A stretch of 32,482 bases of DNA from Bacteroidota bacterium. Lineage in GTDB: Bacteria > Bacteroidota > Bacteroidia > B-17B0 > Aurantibacillaceae. Shown here one piece after another: positions 18,014 through 26,568 of this stretch (within the stretch, counting starts at the first letter, position 1; the number at the start of each line of letters is the position of its first letter). Under the pieces are notes generated by a model, which did not search any database, was not told where the DNA came from, and worked only from the letters and a program-made list of their open reading frames with translations. The stretch spans positions 1 to 32,482 of the forward strand of contig JABDBZ010000019.1 of assembly GCA_013288385.1 (NCBI GenBank), written 5' to 3'. Both the position numbers and the translations under genes were made by a program.

Positions 18014-19081
18014 CTATTCCACTTTCATCATCCAATGAAATTTATCTTCCATTTTTCCTTTACGAATATTACGTAAAGTCTCATCTACTTTTGGAGAAAA
18101 TTTTCTATCCTCTAAAGGTGGTAAAGCATAATCTTTTCCGTTATAACCAATGCCAACTATTTGTGCAATTGTTGCTGCGGTTCCACAACCAAAAGCTTCT
18201 TTTAAAATGCCTTTTTCGTGCGCTTCAATAATCTCAAAGATACTTATCTTACGCTCTTCAACGCGCATACCCCAATCACGTGCCAAGGCTAAAACGCTAT
18301 CTCTTGTTATTCCCGCTAATATAGTATCACTTAATCCCGGTGTAACAATTGTATCACCAATTACAAACATCAAATTCATTGTTCCACTTTCTTCAACATA
18401 TTGATGTGTTTCACTATCTGTCCAAATTACTTGTTGATACCCTTTTTGTTGCGCCAATTTAGTTGGATATAAACTGCGACCATAATTACCCGCAGCTTTT
18501 ACAAACCCAATACCACCCTTTACCGCACGGATATAATTTGTTTCTACCAAAACTTTAATTGGTTCAGAATAATATTTACCGGCAGGACAAGTAATAATAA
18601 CAAATTGATAGGTGTCACTGGCTTTTACACCTATTGCTTCATCGGTTGAAATTAAAAACGGACGAATATATAAACTACCACTTTCACTTGTTGGAACCCA
18701 GGCAGCATCTAACCGCATCAATTCTATTAATCCATTCATGAAAATATCTTCAGGTACTTCTGGCATTGCCATTCTTACAGCGCTTTTATTTAAGCGTTTG
18801 AAATTGGCATCGGGACGAAATAAAGAAACTTCACCTCGATCGTTTTTATATGCTTTCATTCCTTCAAAAATTGCTTGCCCATAATGTAATGCACTCATGG
18901 CATAACTCATAGGTATATCCTGATAAGGTTTTATATATGCCTTTTGCCATTTGCCATCTGAATATTCTGCAACAAACATGTGATCGCTAAAACATTTTCC
19001 AAAAGGAACATTGTTAACGTCGAATTGTCCGACTTTACTCTTAGCTATTTTTTCGATTGAAATTTCTATAGTACTTGTCAT
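18014..19081 (-). CDS. ilvE: Branched-chain amino-acid aminotransferase
   Basis: This is a class IV PLP-dependent aminotransferase that interconverts Leu, Ile and Val with their 2-oxo acids using glutamate/2-oxoglutarate, in the cytoplasm. I use the ATG at 19081 (MTSTIEIS...), giving 355 residues; an upstream start at 19132 would add a hydrophobic, unlikely head. The PLP lysine is the K in VKAAGNYGRS (K195 from this start). Other family motifs are HYGQAIFEGMKAY, SLYIRPFLI, QQVIWTD, EESGTMNLMFV and the phosphate-binding GCGTAA. Length and motifs fit the larger, eukaryote-like BCAT subgroup common in Bacteroidota. It stands alone: the terminator at 17958-17992 lies after it and 211 bases of AT-rich spacer without clear signals precede it. 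Confidence 0.95.
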   Translation of the reverse strand: MTSTIEISIEKIAKSKVGQFDVNNVPFGKCFSDHMFVAEYSDGKWQKAYIKPYQDIPMSYAMSALHYGQAIFEGMKAYKNDRGEVSLFRPDANFKRLNKSAVRMAMPEVPEDIFMNGLIELMRLDAAWVPTSESGSLYIRPFLISTDEAIGVKASDTYQFVIITCPAGKYYSEPIKVLVETNYIRAVKGGIGFVKAAGNYGRSLYPTKLAQQKGYQQVIWTDSETHQYVEESGTMNLMFVIGDTIVTPGLSDTILAGITRDSVLALARDWGMRVEERKISIFEIIEAHEKGILKEAFGCGTAATIAQIVGIGYNGKDYALPPLEDRKFSPKVDETLRNIRKGKMEDKFHWMMKVE

Positions 19082-19292
19082 AATTAATATAATGTTATAT
19101 AACAAATAACTATATAATTTTTTAAAAAACAAATAAATTTATAGGTATTATTTGGGCTTTAGGCGATTATACCAATTGTTATAAAAGAATGTTTCAAGGT
19201 AATTGTTAATGCCGATCTTGCTAAAAATAAAATAATAAGATTTTTTTAGAAATTAGATAATGTAGAAAGCAATGTAAACATTAATTGAAACT

Positions 19293-19718
19293 CTATGCCT
19301 CTTCATGTTGGTGGTCGCTTACAAACACTTTCACAAGTGCCATTGACATACCACCGATAGTTTGTTCTGCAATTTGCCAAACACAATCAAATGCTAAATG
19401 TTCGGGAGTAAGTTGGCGCGATATAGAAATTGTTACAACTGTTGACACAATAAAAATAATGAACCCAACTAAAGCGCCTGAAAGAATTCCCCTTACAAAG
19501 AAATTATAAACGTTCTTTAAAGGTTTAGATTCAAAAACAGAATAAGTAATAAAAGAAATTGTAATGTATGCAATACTTGTAAAAAATAACAGCCAACTTA
19601 AAGGAAAACTAATCTTTTTAAAATCATTTAAAAATATTCCATGCCATGTATAAAATAAAACATACATAAGTACAGCAGCGAATATCCAAGAGACAAAAAA
19701 CCTTAAATTAATCTTCAT
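19293..19718 (-). CDS. Small integral membrane protein, unknown function
   Basis: This 141-residue protein has four hydrophobic segments, at about residues 7-24, 40-60, 72-98 and 115-130, and short polar termini. The C-terminus ends in a His/Glu-rich tail (SDHQHEEA). Conserved-looking polar residues within membrane segments (W-H-G near 25-27, a Glu in IAEQTIGG) may hint at a cofactor or ligand role, but I do not recognise the family. It is a single gene between ilvE and a divergent lipoprotein gene. A -7 box on the minus strand (TAAATTTG, 19737-19730) lies just upstream, without a -33 element at the usual spacing. Confidence 0.7.
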   Translation of the reverse strand: MKINLRFFVSWIFAAVLMYVLFYTWHGIFLNDFKKISFPLSWLLFFTSIAYITISFITYSVFESKPLKNVYNFFVRGILSGALVGFIIFIVSTVVTISISRQLTPEHLAFDCVWQIAEQTIGGMSMALVKVFVSDHQHEEA

Positions 19719-19729
19719 AATTTACTGAG

Positions 19730-19737
19730 CAAATTTA
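19730..19737 (-). promoter_or_regulatory. Possible -7 box for the small membrane protein gene
   Basis: TAAATTTG on the minus strand matches TAnnTTTG. It sits 11 bases before the ATG. No TTG at 17-23 bases upstream was found, so support is modest. Confidence 0.35.
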
Positions 19738-19805
19738 AACAAAATATTGATACATTTTGCCTGTTAATTGTCCAAATTTTAGTCATTTGAGCATATTTAT
19801 TTAAC

Positions 19806-19813
19806 TATATTTG
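19806..19813 (+). promoter_or_regulatory. -7 box almost touching the lipoprotein start codon
   Basis: TATATTTG matches TAnnTTTG exactly and ends five bases before the ATG at 19819. A TTTG lies 16 bases upstream of it, slightly closer than the usual 17-23. If used, the mRNA would begin at or next to the start codon. Confidence 0.45.
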
Positions 19814-19818
19814 TAAGA

Positions 19819-21408
19819 ATGGGTGTTAAATTATTTAGATTCGTTTTTTTTCTGATTTTTATCATTTTTCTTTCTTGCAGAAAAGAAACAGTAACCAATT
19901 GGGATGTAGATTTAACCGGCCCTATTGTTTCCAGTAAACTCAATATCAAAAACTTTTTAAACGACACTCTTTTCAGTACAGATGCAAATGGTTTATTAAC
20001 CCTGAGCGTAAATCGTCAGGTTGCTTATGTTAAAGTTGATTCGCTTATAAAATTACCCGATACCACTATTATTAATCAGTTTTTGTGGCCATCGCCTTTT
20101 CCGAGTACTTTAACTCCCGGACAAACTGTGGCCTTCCTACCTCCAACTCCTTTGGTATTTAATATTAATAATGGCGTTGCTCTTAAATATGGCCTTGTAA
20201 GAAATGGTACATTAAATATAAAATTTAGCAATACCGTAAGTCAACCTCTCGATTTTATTTATGTATTACCGGGAGTTACTAAAAACAGTGTACCATTTAG
20301 TATTCATGAAACTATTCCACCCGGTAATAATTCACTTATTAAATCGTATCCTTTAGATAATTATAGTTTTGATCTTACAGGTGGAGGGACAGCAAATTTT
20401 AATACTATCATTCAAAATTATACGGTAAGTATGAGTTCCAGCGCTCAACCTGCAGAGGTTGATTTTGGTCAGGGGGCAAAAATTGAAATAAGTTACAGCA
20501 ATATAGTTCCGCAATATGTTCGTGGTTATTTTGGAATGCAATCGGTGCCTGTTAATATTGATACAGCAAAACTGGATATCTTCAAAAATTTTAATGCGAC
20601 AAATTTTCAATTAAGCGATGCAACATTAGACTTCAGTTTAATTAATGAGTTTGGTGCAGAGTTCAGTGGGTCTTTATATAATATTAAATCTATTAATACT
20701 GTCAATCAAAATTCTGTGACATTAAACACGCAACAACTTGCTGCAATAAATATAAATCGTGCATATGATGTAAATTCACAAGTTAATCCAACAGTGAAAT
20801 TAATTTCACTTAATAAAACCAACAGTAATATCCTTAGCTTTCTTTCTAACTTACCCGATAAAATTGCTTATGCAGGTAACATTAATTTAAACCCTCTTGG
20901 AAATACTTCCGGCTATAACGATTTCGCTTATTACAATACAGGCATTAAAGTAATGGCCGATATTAGTATCCCACTTAAGTTTACTGCAACCCAGTTTTTG
21001 TTACAATCTACAACACCAATTGACTTTGGTACATTGAAACAATTAGATAATGTAAATTATGGTAATTTTATTATTGCAGCCACTAATGGCTATCCTTTCG
21101 ACGCTATATTGCAGGCTTATTTGCTAGATGATAAAAATACGGTTGTAGATTCTTTATTTGTACCAGGAAATAATATTATTCCTAAAGGTACAATTGACGC
21201 TCAAAATAATGTAACCTCCTCAACCAGTAAACGTCTTTATATTCCTTTTGACACCAACAAATTGGTAAACATTAAAAAAAGTAAAAACATGCAATTAAAA
21301 ATAAGATTAGTTATGCCTCCTAATCCGCCATACATAAGCATCAAAGATACTTACGAAATTGATATCGATATTTTATTGGATGTAAACTATAATGTAAAAC
21401 GAAAATAG
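19819..21408 (+). CDS. Large lipoprotein of unknown function
   Basis: This is a 529-residue protein. Its N-terminus (MGVKLFRFVFFLIFIIFLSC) has a hydrophobic core ending in a lipobox, with Cys20 as the expected lipidated residue. The mature part is rich in Asn, Thr, Ser and Ile, and made of strand-like stretches, as in stacked beta-sandwich domains. No catalytic motif is evident. It is followed after ten bases by the outer-membrane protein gene at 21419, and that in turn by the T9SS cargo gene. The three appear to form one transcription unit whose products all reach the outer membrane or cell surface. I do not recognise a named family. Confidence 0.75.
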   Translation: MGVKLFRFVFFLIFIIFLSCRKETVTNWDVDLTGPIVSSKLNIKNFLNDTLFSTDANGLLTLSVNRQVAYVKVDSLIKLPDTTIINQFLWPSPFPSTLTPGQTVAFLPPTPLVFNINNGVALKYGLVRNGTLNIKFSNTVSQPLDFIYVLPGVTKNSVPFSIHETIPPGNNSLIKSYPLDNYSFDLTGGGTANFNTIIQNYTVSMSSSAQPAEVDFGQGAKIEISYSNIVPQYVRGYFGMQSVPVNIDTAKLDIFKNFNATNFQLSDATLDFSLINEFGAEFSGSLYNIKSINTVNQNSVTLNTQQLAAININRAYDVNSQVNPTVKLISLNKTNSNILSFLSNLPDKIAYAGNINLNPLGNTSGYNDFAYYNTGIKVMADISIPLKFTATQFLLQSTTPIDFGTLKQLDNVNYGNFIIAATNGYPFDAILQAYLLDDKNTVVDSLFVPGNNIIPKGTIDAQNNVTSSTSKRLYIPFDTNKLVNIKKSKNMQLKIRLVMPPNPPYISIKDTYEIDIDILLDVNYNVKRK

Positions 21409-21418
21409 ATTAGAATTT

Positions 21419-22675
21419 ATTAAGCTCATTAAATACATAATCATTCCTTTTGTTTTTTTGAATTTATTTGCAACTAATATTCATGCACAATACAATACTG
21501 AATTTATAAATTACAGTACTTCCGGCAGAGCCTTGTCTTTAAATGTAGATTATGAAGCCGGCAGTAACGCCATTAAAAACGATATGGTAAACAGGCTTAT
21601 TTGGGGTGGCCATATCAGTAATGAAATGAAAGATGCTTCCGATAAAAATTTAAAAGCAAATAATAATTTCGGAATACTTCTCAATTATGGTATGAGCGCC
21701 TTTGTGAAAGGAACAAGCAAATTTGATTTTTTAGTGGGTTTTAAAAATCAGGAAGTATTAAACGCTTCTTTCAATTCTGATTTTTATCGCTTAATGTTTT
21801 ATGGCAATAAACGGTTTCTTGGTGCAACTGTCGATCTATCCAATATTAGTGTAAACGCTTTGCGGTTTCAGGAAGTGAAATTTGGAGCCATTATTCACCA
21901 TGTTGATTCTGTTGCTAAAATTGGTATCTCCGTTTCTTTTCTGAAAGGAGAACAACTATTTTATTTAAAAACAGGAAAAGACGCTTCCCTATATACATCA
22001 CCGGATGCAAGTATGGTACAAGTGAATTCAAATTTTAATTTAGCTGTAAGCGACCCCAATAACAAAAACTTATTAGGCTTTAATGGTGTTGGTGCAAATG
22101 CAGATATTTTCTTTGAAACTCCTTACAAAAGTAAAGTTGGTAAAAAAAGTGTATTAACTGTAAATGCAAATAATATTGGGTTTATTCATTGGCAACAAAA
22201 TAGTGTTCAGTACAGCAGCGACTCTGTAATTGGTTTTCAGGGTTACAGAGTAGAAAATGTTTTAGCTCTTAAAGATTCATCTCTTCATAAGTTGAATGGA
22301 GATACAATTCTACAAAAACTGGTAAACGGCCGGAAACAAAATTTTAATATTAATATTCCAACCAATTTGGTGATCATTAATAAGATCTATTTCGGTAAAA
22401 TGAACTTTTGCTTAAACGAAGGCTTCCGATTTATTTTTAATGCAAACTATAAACCCTATTTTTTTGTTGAACCTGAATACAGATACAAACGCATGTTATT
22501 TACATTGCACACAGGATACGGCGGTTACGTGCGTCTAAACGTGGGTGCTTGCGTGGCATACAACGGAAAACATTTGTATTTTAAATTAGGCAGTAATAGC
22601 TTGCAGGGTTATGTTGCACCAAAAACAGCATACGGACAAGGTGTATATTTTAGTATTGCAAAAAAGTTTAAGTAA
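21419..22675 (+). CDS. Outer-membrane protein, possibly DUF5723-like, with probable ATT start
   Basis: The mature region (from about QYNTEFINYSTSGRALSLN) resembles the barrel proteins described as DUF5723, though that is from memory. No ATG or GTG exists between the in-frame stop at 21395 and the conserved region. The only conventional start, TTG 21458, leaves just MNLFATNIHAQ, too short for a signal peptide. Reading from ATT 21419, ten bases after the preceding stop, gives MKLIKYIIIPFVFLNLFATN followed by IHAQ, a textbook signal peptide with a basic n-region. I therefore propose an AUU start. The protein has about 418 residues and ends in a barrel-type strand (YFSIAKKFK). Its stop is one base before the ATG of the next gene. 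Confidence 0.65.
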   Translation: MKLIKYIIIPFVFLNLFATNIHAQYNTEFINYSTSGRALSLNVDYEAGSNAIKNDMVNRLIWGGHISNEMKDASDKNLKANNNFGILLNYGMSAFVKGTSKFDFLVGFKNQEVLNASFNSDFYRLMFYGNKRFLGATVDLSNISVNALRFQEVKFGAIIHHVDSVAKIGISVSFLKGEQLFYLKTGKDASLYTSPDASMVQVNSNFNLAVSDPNNKNLLGFNGVGANADIFFETPYKSKVGKKSVLTVNANNIGFIHWQQNSVQYSSDSVIGFQGYRVENVLALKDSSLHKLNGDTILQKLVNGRKQNFNINIPTNLVIINKIYFGKMNFCLNEGFRFIFNANYKPYFFVEPEYRYKRMLFTLHTGYGGYVRLNVGACVAYNGKHLYFKLGSNSLQGYVAPKTAYGQGVYFSIAKKFK

Positions 22676-22676
22676 A

Positions 22677-24140
22677 ATGAAAAAACTTGGCTACATATTT
22701 ATTTTGATGCTTGCTATTAGTTTGCAGGCACAACCACCTTCAAAATTTTACCAAAAATTTGGCGGAACGGGTGTTGATATTGGTTATGGCATCAGAGAAA
22801 CATTTAATCGCCAATATATTATTTGCGGTAGCACAAGCTCATATGGATATGGCAGTGAAGATGCATTTCTCCAATTGATTGATAGTATGGGTCAAAATAT
22901 TTGGAGCAAAAACTATGGTGGTGTTATGACCGACGTCGCAAAAAATTTAATTATTAATCCAGCTGACAGCGGTTTTATTTTTACAGGAAACACAAACTCA
23001 ATTGGCAATGGTGGCTATGATGTTTTTGTTGTGAGAACAGATAAAAACGGAAATATGATTTGGCAAAAAAGTTTTGGCGGCTTCGATTGGGATTTTGGAA
23101 ATGATATTGCTTTTGCGCCTGATGGTAATATTGTGGTTTGTGGATATAGCTATAATTCAAAGTATGGTAAAAGCGATGGTATTCTAATGAAGATAAATAC
23201 ATCAACAGGTACACAAATTTGGCAAAAAAATTATGGCGGAATCGAAGATGATGATTTTAGAGCGATAAAATTAACTCCAGATAACTTCTTTATTTTGACA
23301 GGGAAAACCAATAGCTATAATGATATTCAAGGAGACATTTATTTCTTTAAAACAAATTTGAACGGAGACTCGGTGCTTTTTAAAACATATGGTTTAGTTA
23401 ATAAAGTTGATTACGGAAATGATATTCTCAAAGATTATACAAATGATTATTTAATAGGTGGGGGATCCGAAAGTTATTCATTTGGAATGAAAGATGCATT
23501 TATTCTCAAAATTGATAGTGTTGGGAATTTTATTTGGGTAAATAATTTTGGAAAAGCTGATCTTGATGAGGAAGTCTCTAAAGTTAATCTTGTTTATAAT
23601 TATCAAGGAAGATATACTATTTCATATAGTGAAATTGATTTACCCTCTTTTAAACGTGATCCAAAAAATTTGGTCTTAGCTTTAAATGGCTTTTATATGT
23701 TTGGAACAAGTTTTGGAGAATCTGAAGATGAAGAGTTATTTGGAACTACTAACACATCTGACAAAGGATATATCGGTGTTGGGTATACTAAAAGTTATGG
23801 TGCCATATTAGAAGATATATATGTAATCAAATATGATTCTATGTTTAATTTTGGTGGGGAATTAATTGGAATCAAAGAAAATTATTTTAAACCAAATTCA
23901 CTAAAGGTATACCCAACTATAGTGACTAATGATAACCCATTTATTACTATAGAATCTGATAAAGAAATAACCTATTCCCTGTTTGATATTTATTCGCGGG
24001 AATTGTATACTTCTGGAAAGCCTGATAAAAATTTTACTTTAAAAACATCAATAGATTTTCAAGAAATGAATATTGGGTTATATATTCTGCGTATTAATCG
24101 AGAAGGCAAGGACTTTCAGTACAAGGTAATTAAGGATTAA
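22677..24140 (+). CDS. T9SS-exported repeat protein with C-terminal type A sorting domain
   Basis: This surface or secreted protein has about 487 residues, starting at ATG 22677, one base after the preceding stop. The signal peptide ends LQAQ. Residues about 20-330 hold at least five repeats of roughly 50-55 residues with the pattern '...W.K.YGG...D.....I....DGGFI.TG.T.S.....D.F..K.D..G', for example IWSKNYGG, IWQKSFGG and IWQKNYGG. These probably form a beta-propeller-like fold. The final 80 residues (NSLKVYPTIV, YSLFDIYSREL, MNIGLYILRIN) have the form of a T9SS type A sorting domain, which is removed during export. It is the third gene of the 19819 unit. Its ligand or substrate is unknown. 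Confidence 0.85.
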   Translation: MKKLGYIFILMLAISLQAQPPSKFYQKFGGTGVDIGYGIRETFNRQYIICGSTSSYGYGSEDAFLQLIDSMGQNIWSKNYGGVMTDVAKNLIINPADSGFIFTGNTNSIGNGGYDVFVVRTDKNGNMIWQKSFGGFDWDFGNDIAFAPDGNIVVCGYSYNSKYGKSDGILMKINTSTGTQIWQKNYGGIEDDDFRAIKLTPDNFFILTGKTNSYNDIQGDIYFFKTNLNGDSVLFKTYGLVNKVDYGNDILKDYTNDYLIGGGSESYSFGMKDAFILKIDSVGNFIWVNNFGKADLDEEVSKVNLVYNYQGRYTISYSEIDLPSFKRDPKNLVLALNGFYMFGTSFGESEDEELFGTTNTSDKGYIGVGYTKSYGAILEDIYVIKYDSMFNFGGELIGIKENYFKPNSLKVYPTIVTNDNPFITIESDKEITYSLFDIYSRELYTSGKPDKNFTLKTSIDFQEMNIGLYILRINREGKDFQYKVIKD

Positions 24141-24203
24141 TGAATGAAGACAGATTATTTAATAATTACCCTTGCTCAAAAGCGGTTTTTTGATAAAAAA
24201 GGC

Positions 24204-24211
24204 TATATTTG
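24204..24211 (+). promoter_or_regulatory. -7 box upstream of the PorE-like gene
   Basis: TATATTTG matches TAnnTTTG exactly, about 55 bases before the ATG at 24266. No -33 TTG at the usual distance was found; the nearest (11 bases upstream) is too close. Confidence 0.4.
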
Positions 24212-24265
24212 TTTCAACGATAAGCCAACTTTTACTTTTAGAAACAACCTTATTATTAAAATAAA

Positions 24266-26239
24266 ATGAAAAGAACTTTATTAACGTTAATACTCTTTTT
24301 AACAATCTTGTCTATCTCCTTCTCTCAGGTTACTAAAACCAATAAGTGGAGGAAGACAGAAAGAGATTCCTTTGAAAATGCATTTTTGCTTTATGAAGAT
24401 AAACTCTATGATTTAGCTCTTCCTGTGTATGAAATCACAAATAAGAATCATCCAAATGAAGATTTTATTAAATACATGTATGGCGTAACCTCTCTTTACA
24501 GAAGTGATAAGCACCCTGATGCCCTTGCATACTTAAGCGAAGCATACGATAAAAACAAAAAAATAGATCATATAGAATACGATTTAGCCCGTGCTTATCA
24601 TTTCAATTATAAATTTGACGAGGCTTTGCAAATGGTAAATAATCATTTAAGCCGTAAAAAATTAAAACCTGAAGACATAGCTGAAGGTGAACTCCTGAAA
24701 AAATATATTGAAAATGCAATCCGTTACAATGGAAAACCAACTGCAGCTAAGGTTGTTAATATTGGCCCTCCTGTTAATACAGCGGATGAAGAATATGTTC
24801 CTGTAATTTCTGCTGATGAATCAATGATGGTATTTACTTATGCCGGTCCTAAAAGTAAAGGTGGTCGTCAAAATGCTTTTGGAGAGTCAACTACTGTAGG
24901 TTATTTTGGTGAAGATGCCTACATTACTTATAAGCAAAATGATACCTTTCAAATTCCAAAACCTCTTGATAATTTAAATACTAACACAAACGACGGTGCT
25001 ATTTCTTTGAGTCCCGATGGGCAAATATTATATCTGTTCCGCGACAGTGGTGATGATCATGGAGACATTTACCAGAGTTTTTTAATAGGTGAAGAATTTA
25101 CTACACCGGTTAAATTGAGAGGTCAGGTTAACTCTTTTTCATGGGATGGACATTGTTCACTTTCGCCTGATGGAAATACACTTTATTTTTCGAGTGAGCG
25201 TGCAGGCGGTTATGGTGGCAAAGACATATATAAAGCCACTTTTTTACCTGATTCTACCTGGGGTAATGTGGTGAACTTAGGAGATTCAATCAATACTAAA
25301 TACGACGAAGATTCTCCATTTATTCATCCTGATGGTGTAACTTTATTTTATAGTTCAAAAGGACCAAAAAGTAGTGGTGGTTATGATATTTTTATGTCAT
25401 TTATGGAGCCCGATTCTTCATTTAAAAATACAGAGAACCTTGGATTTCCTATAAACACACCTGATGATGATATTTATTTTGTTGTAGCTGCCAATGGCGC
25501 AAGAGGTTATTATAGTAGTGGAAGACCTGGTGGACAAGGTTTAAAAGATATTTACATGGTTAATACTGAGTTTCCAAACACAAAATTAAAAGTGTTTTTA
25601 GTTAAAGGAAAAGTAACATCAGAAGGCAAACCGGTTGAAGCACCATATACAGTTGAAGTAAGTTCTAAAAATAATTCAGTTTATAAAGCTTCCAAATCAA
25701 ATAACGTAAACGGAAGTTATTTAAGTACCTTACCTGCTGGTCAGGTTTATAAAATAACTTTTAATTATACAAGTTTCCCTGCAAAAAGTTACACTTTAGA
25801 TGCTTCTCAAATTACAGGTTATACTGAAAAAATTATTGATGTAAAATTTGATATTCCAAAAGACACTACACCTGCTATTGCGAAAGTTGACACTTTTAAA
25901 ACAAAAGATAAAGTTTTAAAAAACATTCAGGAAAGCTCAAGGAAATTTGGAAACATTACTGCCGAAGGTTTAGAATTCAAAGTACAGGTTGCTGCATATA
26001 AATATCCAAAAAATTATACCTATAAACATTTAAAAGGCTTGGGCACCATTGATAAAACATTGGTAAATGATAAGATTACTTTTATTACAGTTGGTCCTTC
26101 GTTTAAAACATTGGGTGAAGCATGGGAGTTAAATAAAAAGGCTGTAACAGCCGGTCAGAAAGACGCATTTGTGACTGCTATTTATAAAGGCAAACGTGTT
26201 TATTTAGAGCAGCTCGAGAAAATGGGAATCTTTAAATAG
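24266..26239 (+). CDS. PorE-like periplasmic protein: TPR, PD40 repeats, regulatory domain, SPOR-like C-terminus
   Basis: This is a 657-residue exported protein with signal peptide 1-21 and no lipobox cysteine. Residues 30-155 are TPR-like helices. Residues about 170-435 are PD40/WD40-like propeller blades (LSPDGQILYLF, CSLSPDGNTLYFSSERAGG, PFIHPDGVTLFYSSKG, and GRPGGQGLKDIYMV). Residues 440-530 resemble a carboxypeptidase-type regulatory domain (VKGKVTSEGKPVEAPYTVEV). The order matches PorE, the T9SS-associated protein of P. gingivalis. PorE ends in an OmpA-type peptidoglycan-binding domain; here residues 570-648 (FKVQVAAYKYP, ITFITVGPSFKTLGEAWELN, and DAFVTAIYKGKRV) look SPOR-like instead. 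A strong terminator follows directly. Its own T9SS role is inferred from architecture only. Confidence 0.75.
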   Translation: MKRTLLTLILFLTILSISFSQVTKTNKWRKTERDSFENAFLLYEDKLYDLALPVYEITNKNHPNEDFIKYMYGVTSLYRSDKHPDALAYLSEAYDKNKKIDHIEYDLARAYHFNYKFDEALQMVNNHLSRKKLKPEDIAEGELLKKYIENAIRYNGKPTAAKVVNIGPPVNTADEEYVPVISADESMMVFTYAGPKSKGGRQNAFGESTTVGYFGEDAYITYKQNDTFQIPKPLDNLNTNTNDGAISLSPDGQILYLFRDSGDDHGDIYQSFLIGEEFTTPVKLRGQVNSFSWDGHCSLSPDGNTLYFSSERAGGYGGKDIYKATFLPDSTWGNVVNLGDSINTKYDEDSPFIHPDGVTLFYSSKGPKSSGGYDIFMSFMEPDSSFKNTENLGFPINTPDDDIYFVVAANGARGYYSSGRPGGQGLKDIYMVNTEFPNTKLKVFLVKGKVTSEGKPVEAPYTVEVSSKNNSVYKASKSNNVNGSYLSTLPAGQVYKITFNYTSFPAKSYTLDASQITGYTEKIIDVKFDIPKDTTPAIAKVDTFKTKDKVLKNIQESSRKFGNITAEGLEFKVQVAAYKYPKNYTYKHLKGLGTIDKTLVNDKITFITVGPSFKTLGEAWELNKKAVTAGQKDAFVTAIYKGKRVYLEQLEKMGIFK

Positions 26240-26258
26240 AGTAAATATTTTATTTTTT

Positions 26259-26286
26259 AAAACCTTTCCATTTTTGGAAAGGTTTT
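26259..26286 (+). terminator. Intrinsic terminator after the PorE-like gene
   Basis: A 12-base stem (26259-26270 with 26275-26286) with a 4-base loop is followed by a T-run. The core is AACCTTTCCA with TGGAAAGGTT. Confidence 0.88.
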
Positions 26287-26314
26287 TTTGTTTCTAGTAT
26301 CATTCAGGATTCCA

Positions 26315-26536
26315 TCATCTCGAGCGGCTGTCGAGAGACGAAAACAATCAAAAACAGAATCGTATTCAATACCTCACAGGCTTCTCGACTGAGTTTATCC
26401 TGAGCTTGACGAAGGGCTCGAAGTGACAGCATAAACGGGATTAATTAAAAAGGAAACTATCTTAATCACAATATCGGTCAGATCTTGTCATCTCGAGCGG
26501 CAGTCGAGAGACGATAATCATTTTAAACAAAACAAA
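26315..26536. repeat. Palindromic-repeat module A, upstream of the GIY-YIG gene
   Basis: Three copies of one repeat family are present. Copy R1 (26315-26341, forward) contains TCTCGA (26318-26323) facing TCGAGA (26331-26336). Copy R2 (26379-26428, reverse) has an extra stretch of about 23 bases (AGTTTATCCTGAGCTTGACG and following). Copy R3 (26486-26527, forward) has TCTCGA at 26491-26496 and TCGAGA at 26504-26509. R1 and R2 face each other as an inverted pair. R3 is followed by ATCATTTTAAA and preceded by AATATCGGTCAGAT (26470-26483), and both flanks recur in module B. The family resembles short 'CTCGAGCGNAGTCGAGA' repeats I remember from other Bacteroidota. Confidence 0.85.
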
Positions 26537-26568
26537 TTAAGTAAGTACTTATTTACTATTTTCACTAA

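Noticed and set aside
19082-19292. Possible small gene or riboswitch between ilvE and the membrane protein gene
   Set aside because: AT-rich, no credible reading frame, no leader-peptide or terminator-antiterminator pattern seen.
22611-22676. Upstream extension of the T9SS cargo gene
   Set aside because: It overlaps the preceding gene and delays the signal peptide; ATG 22677 fits far better.
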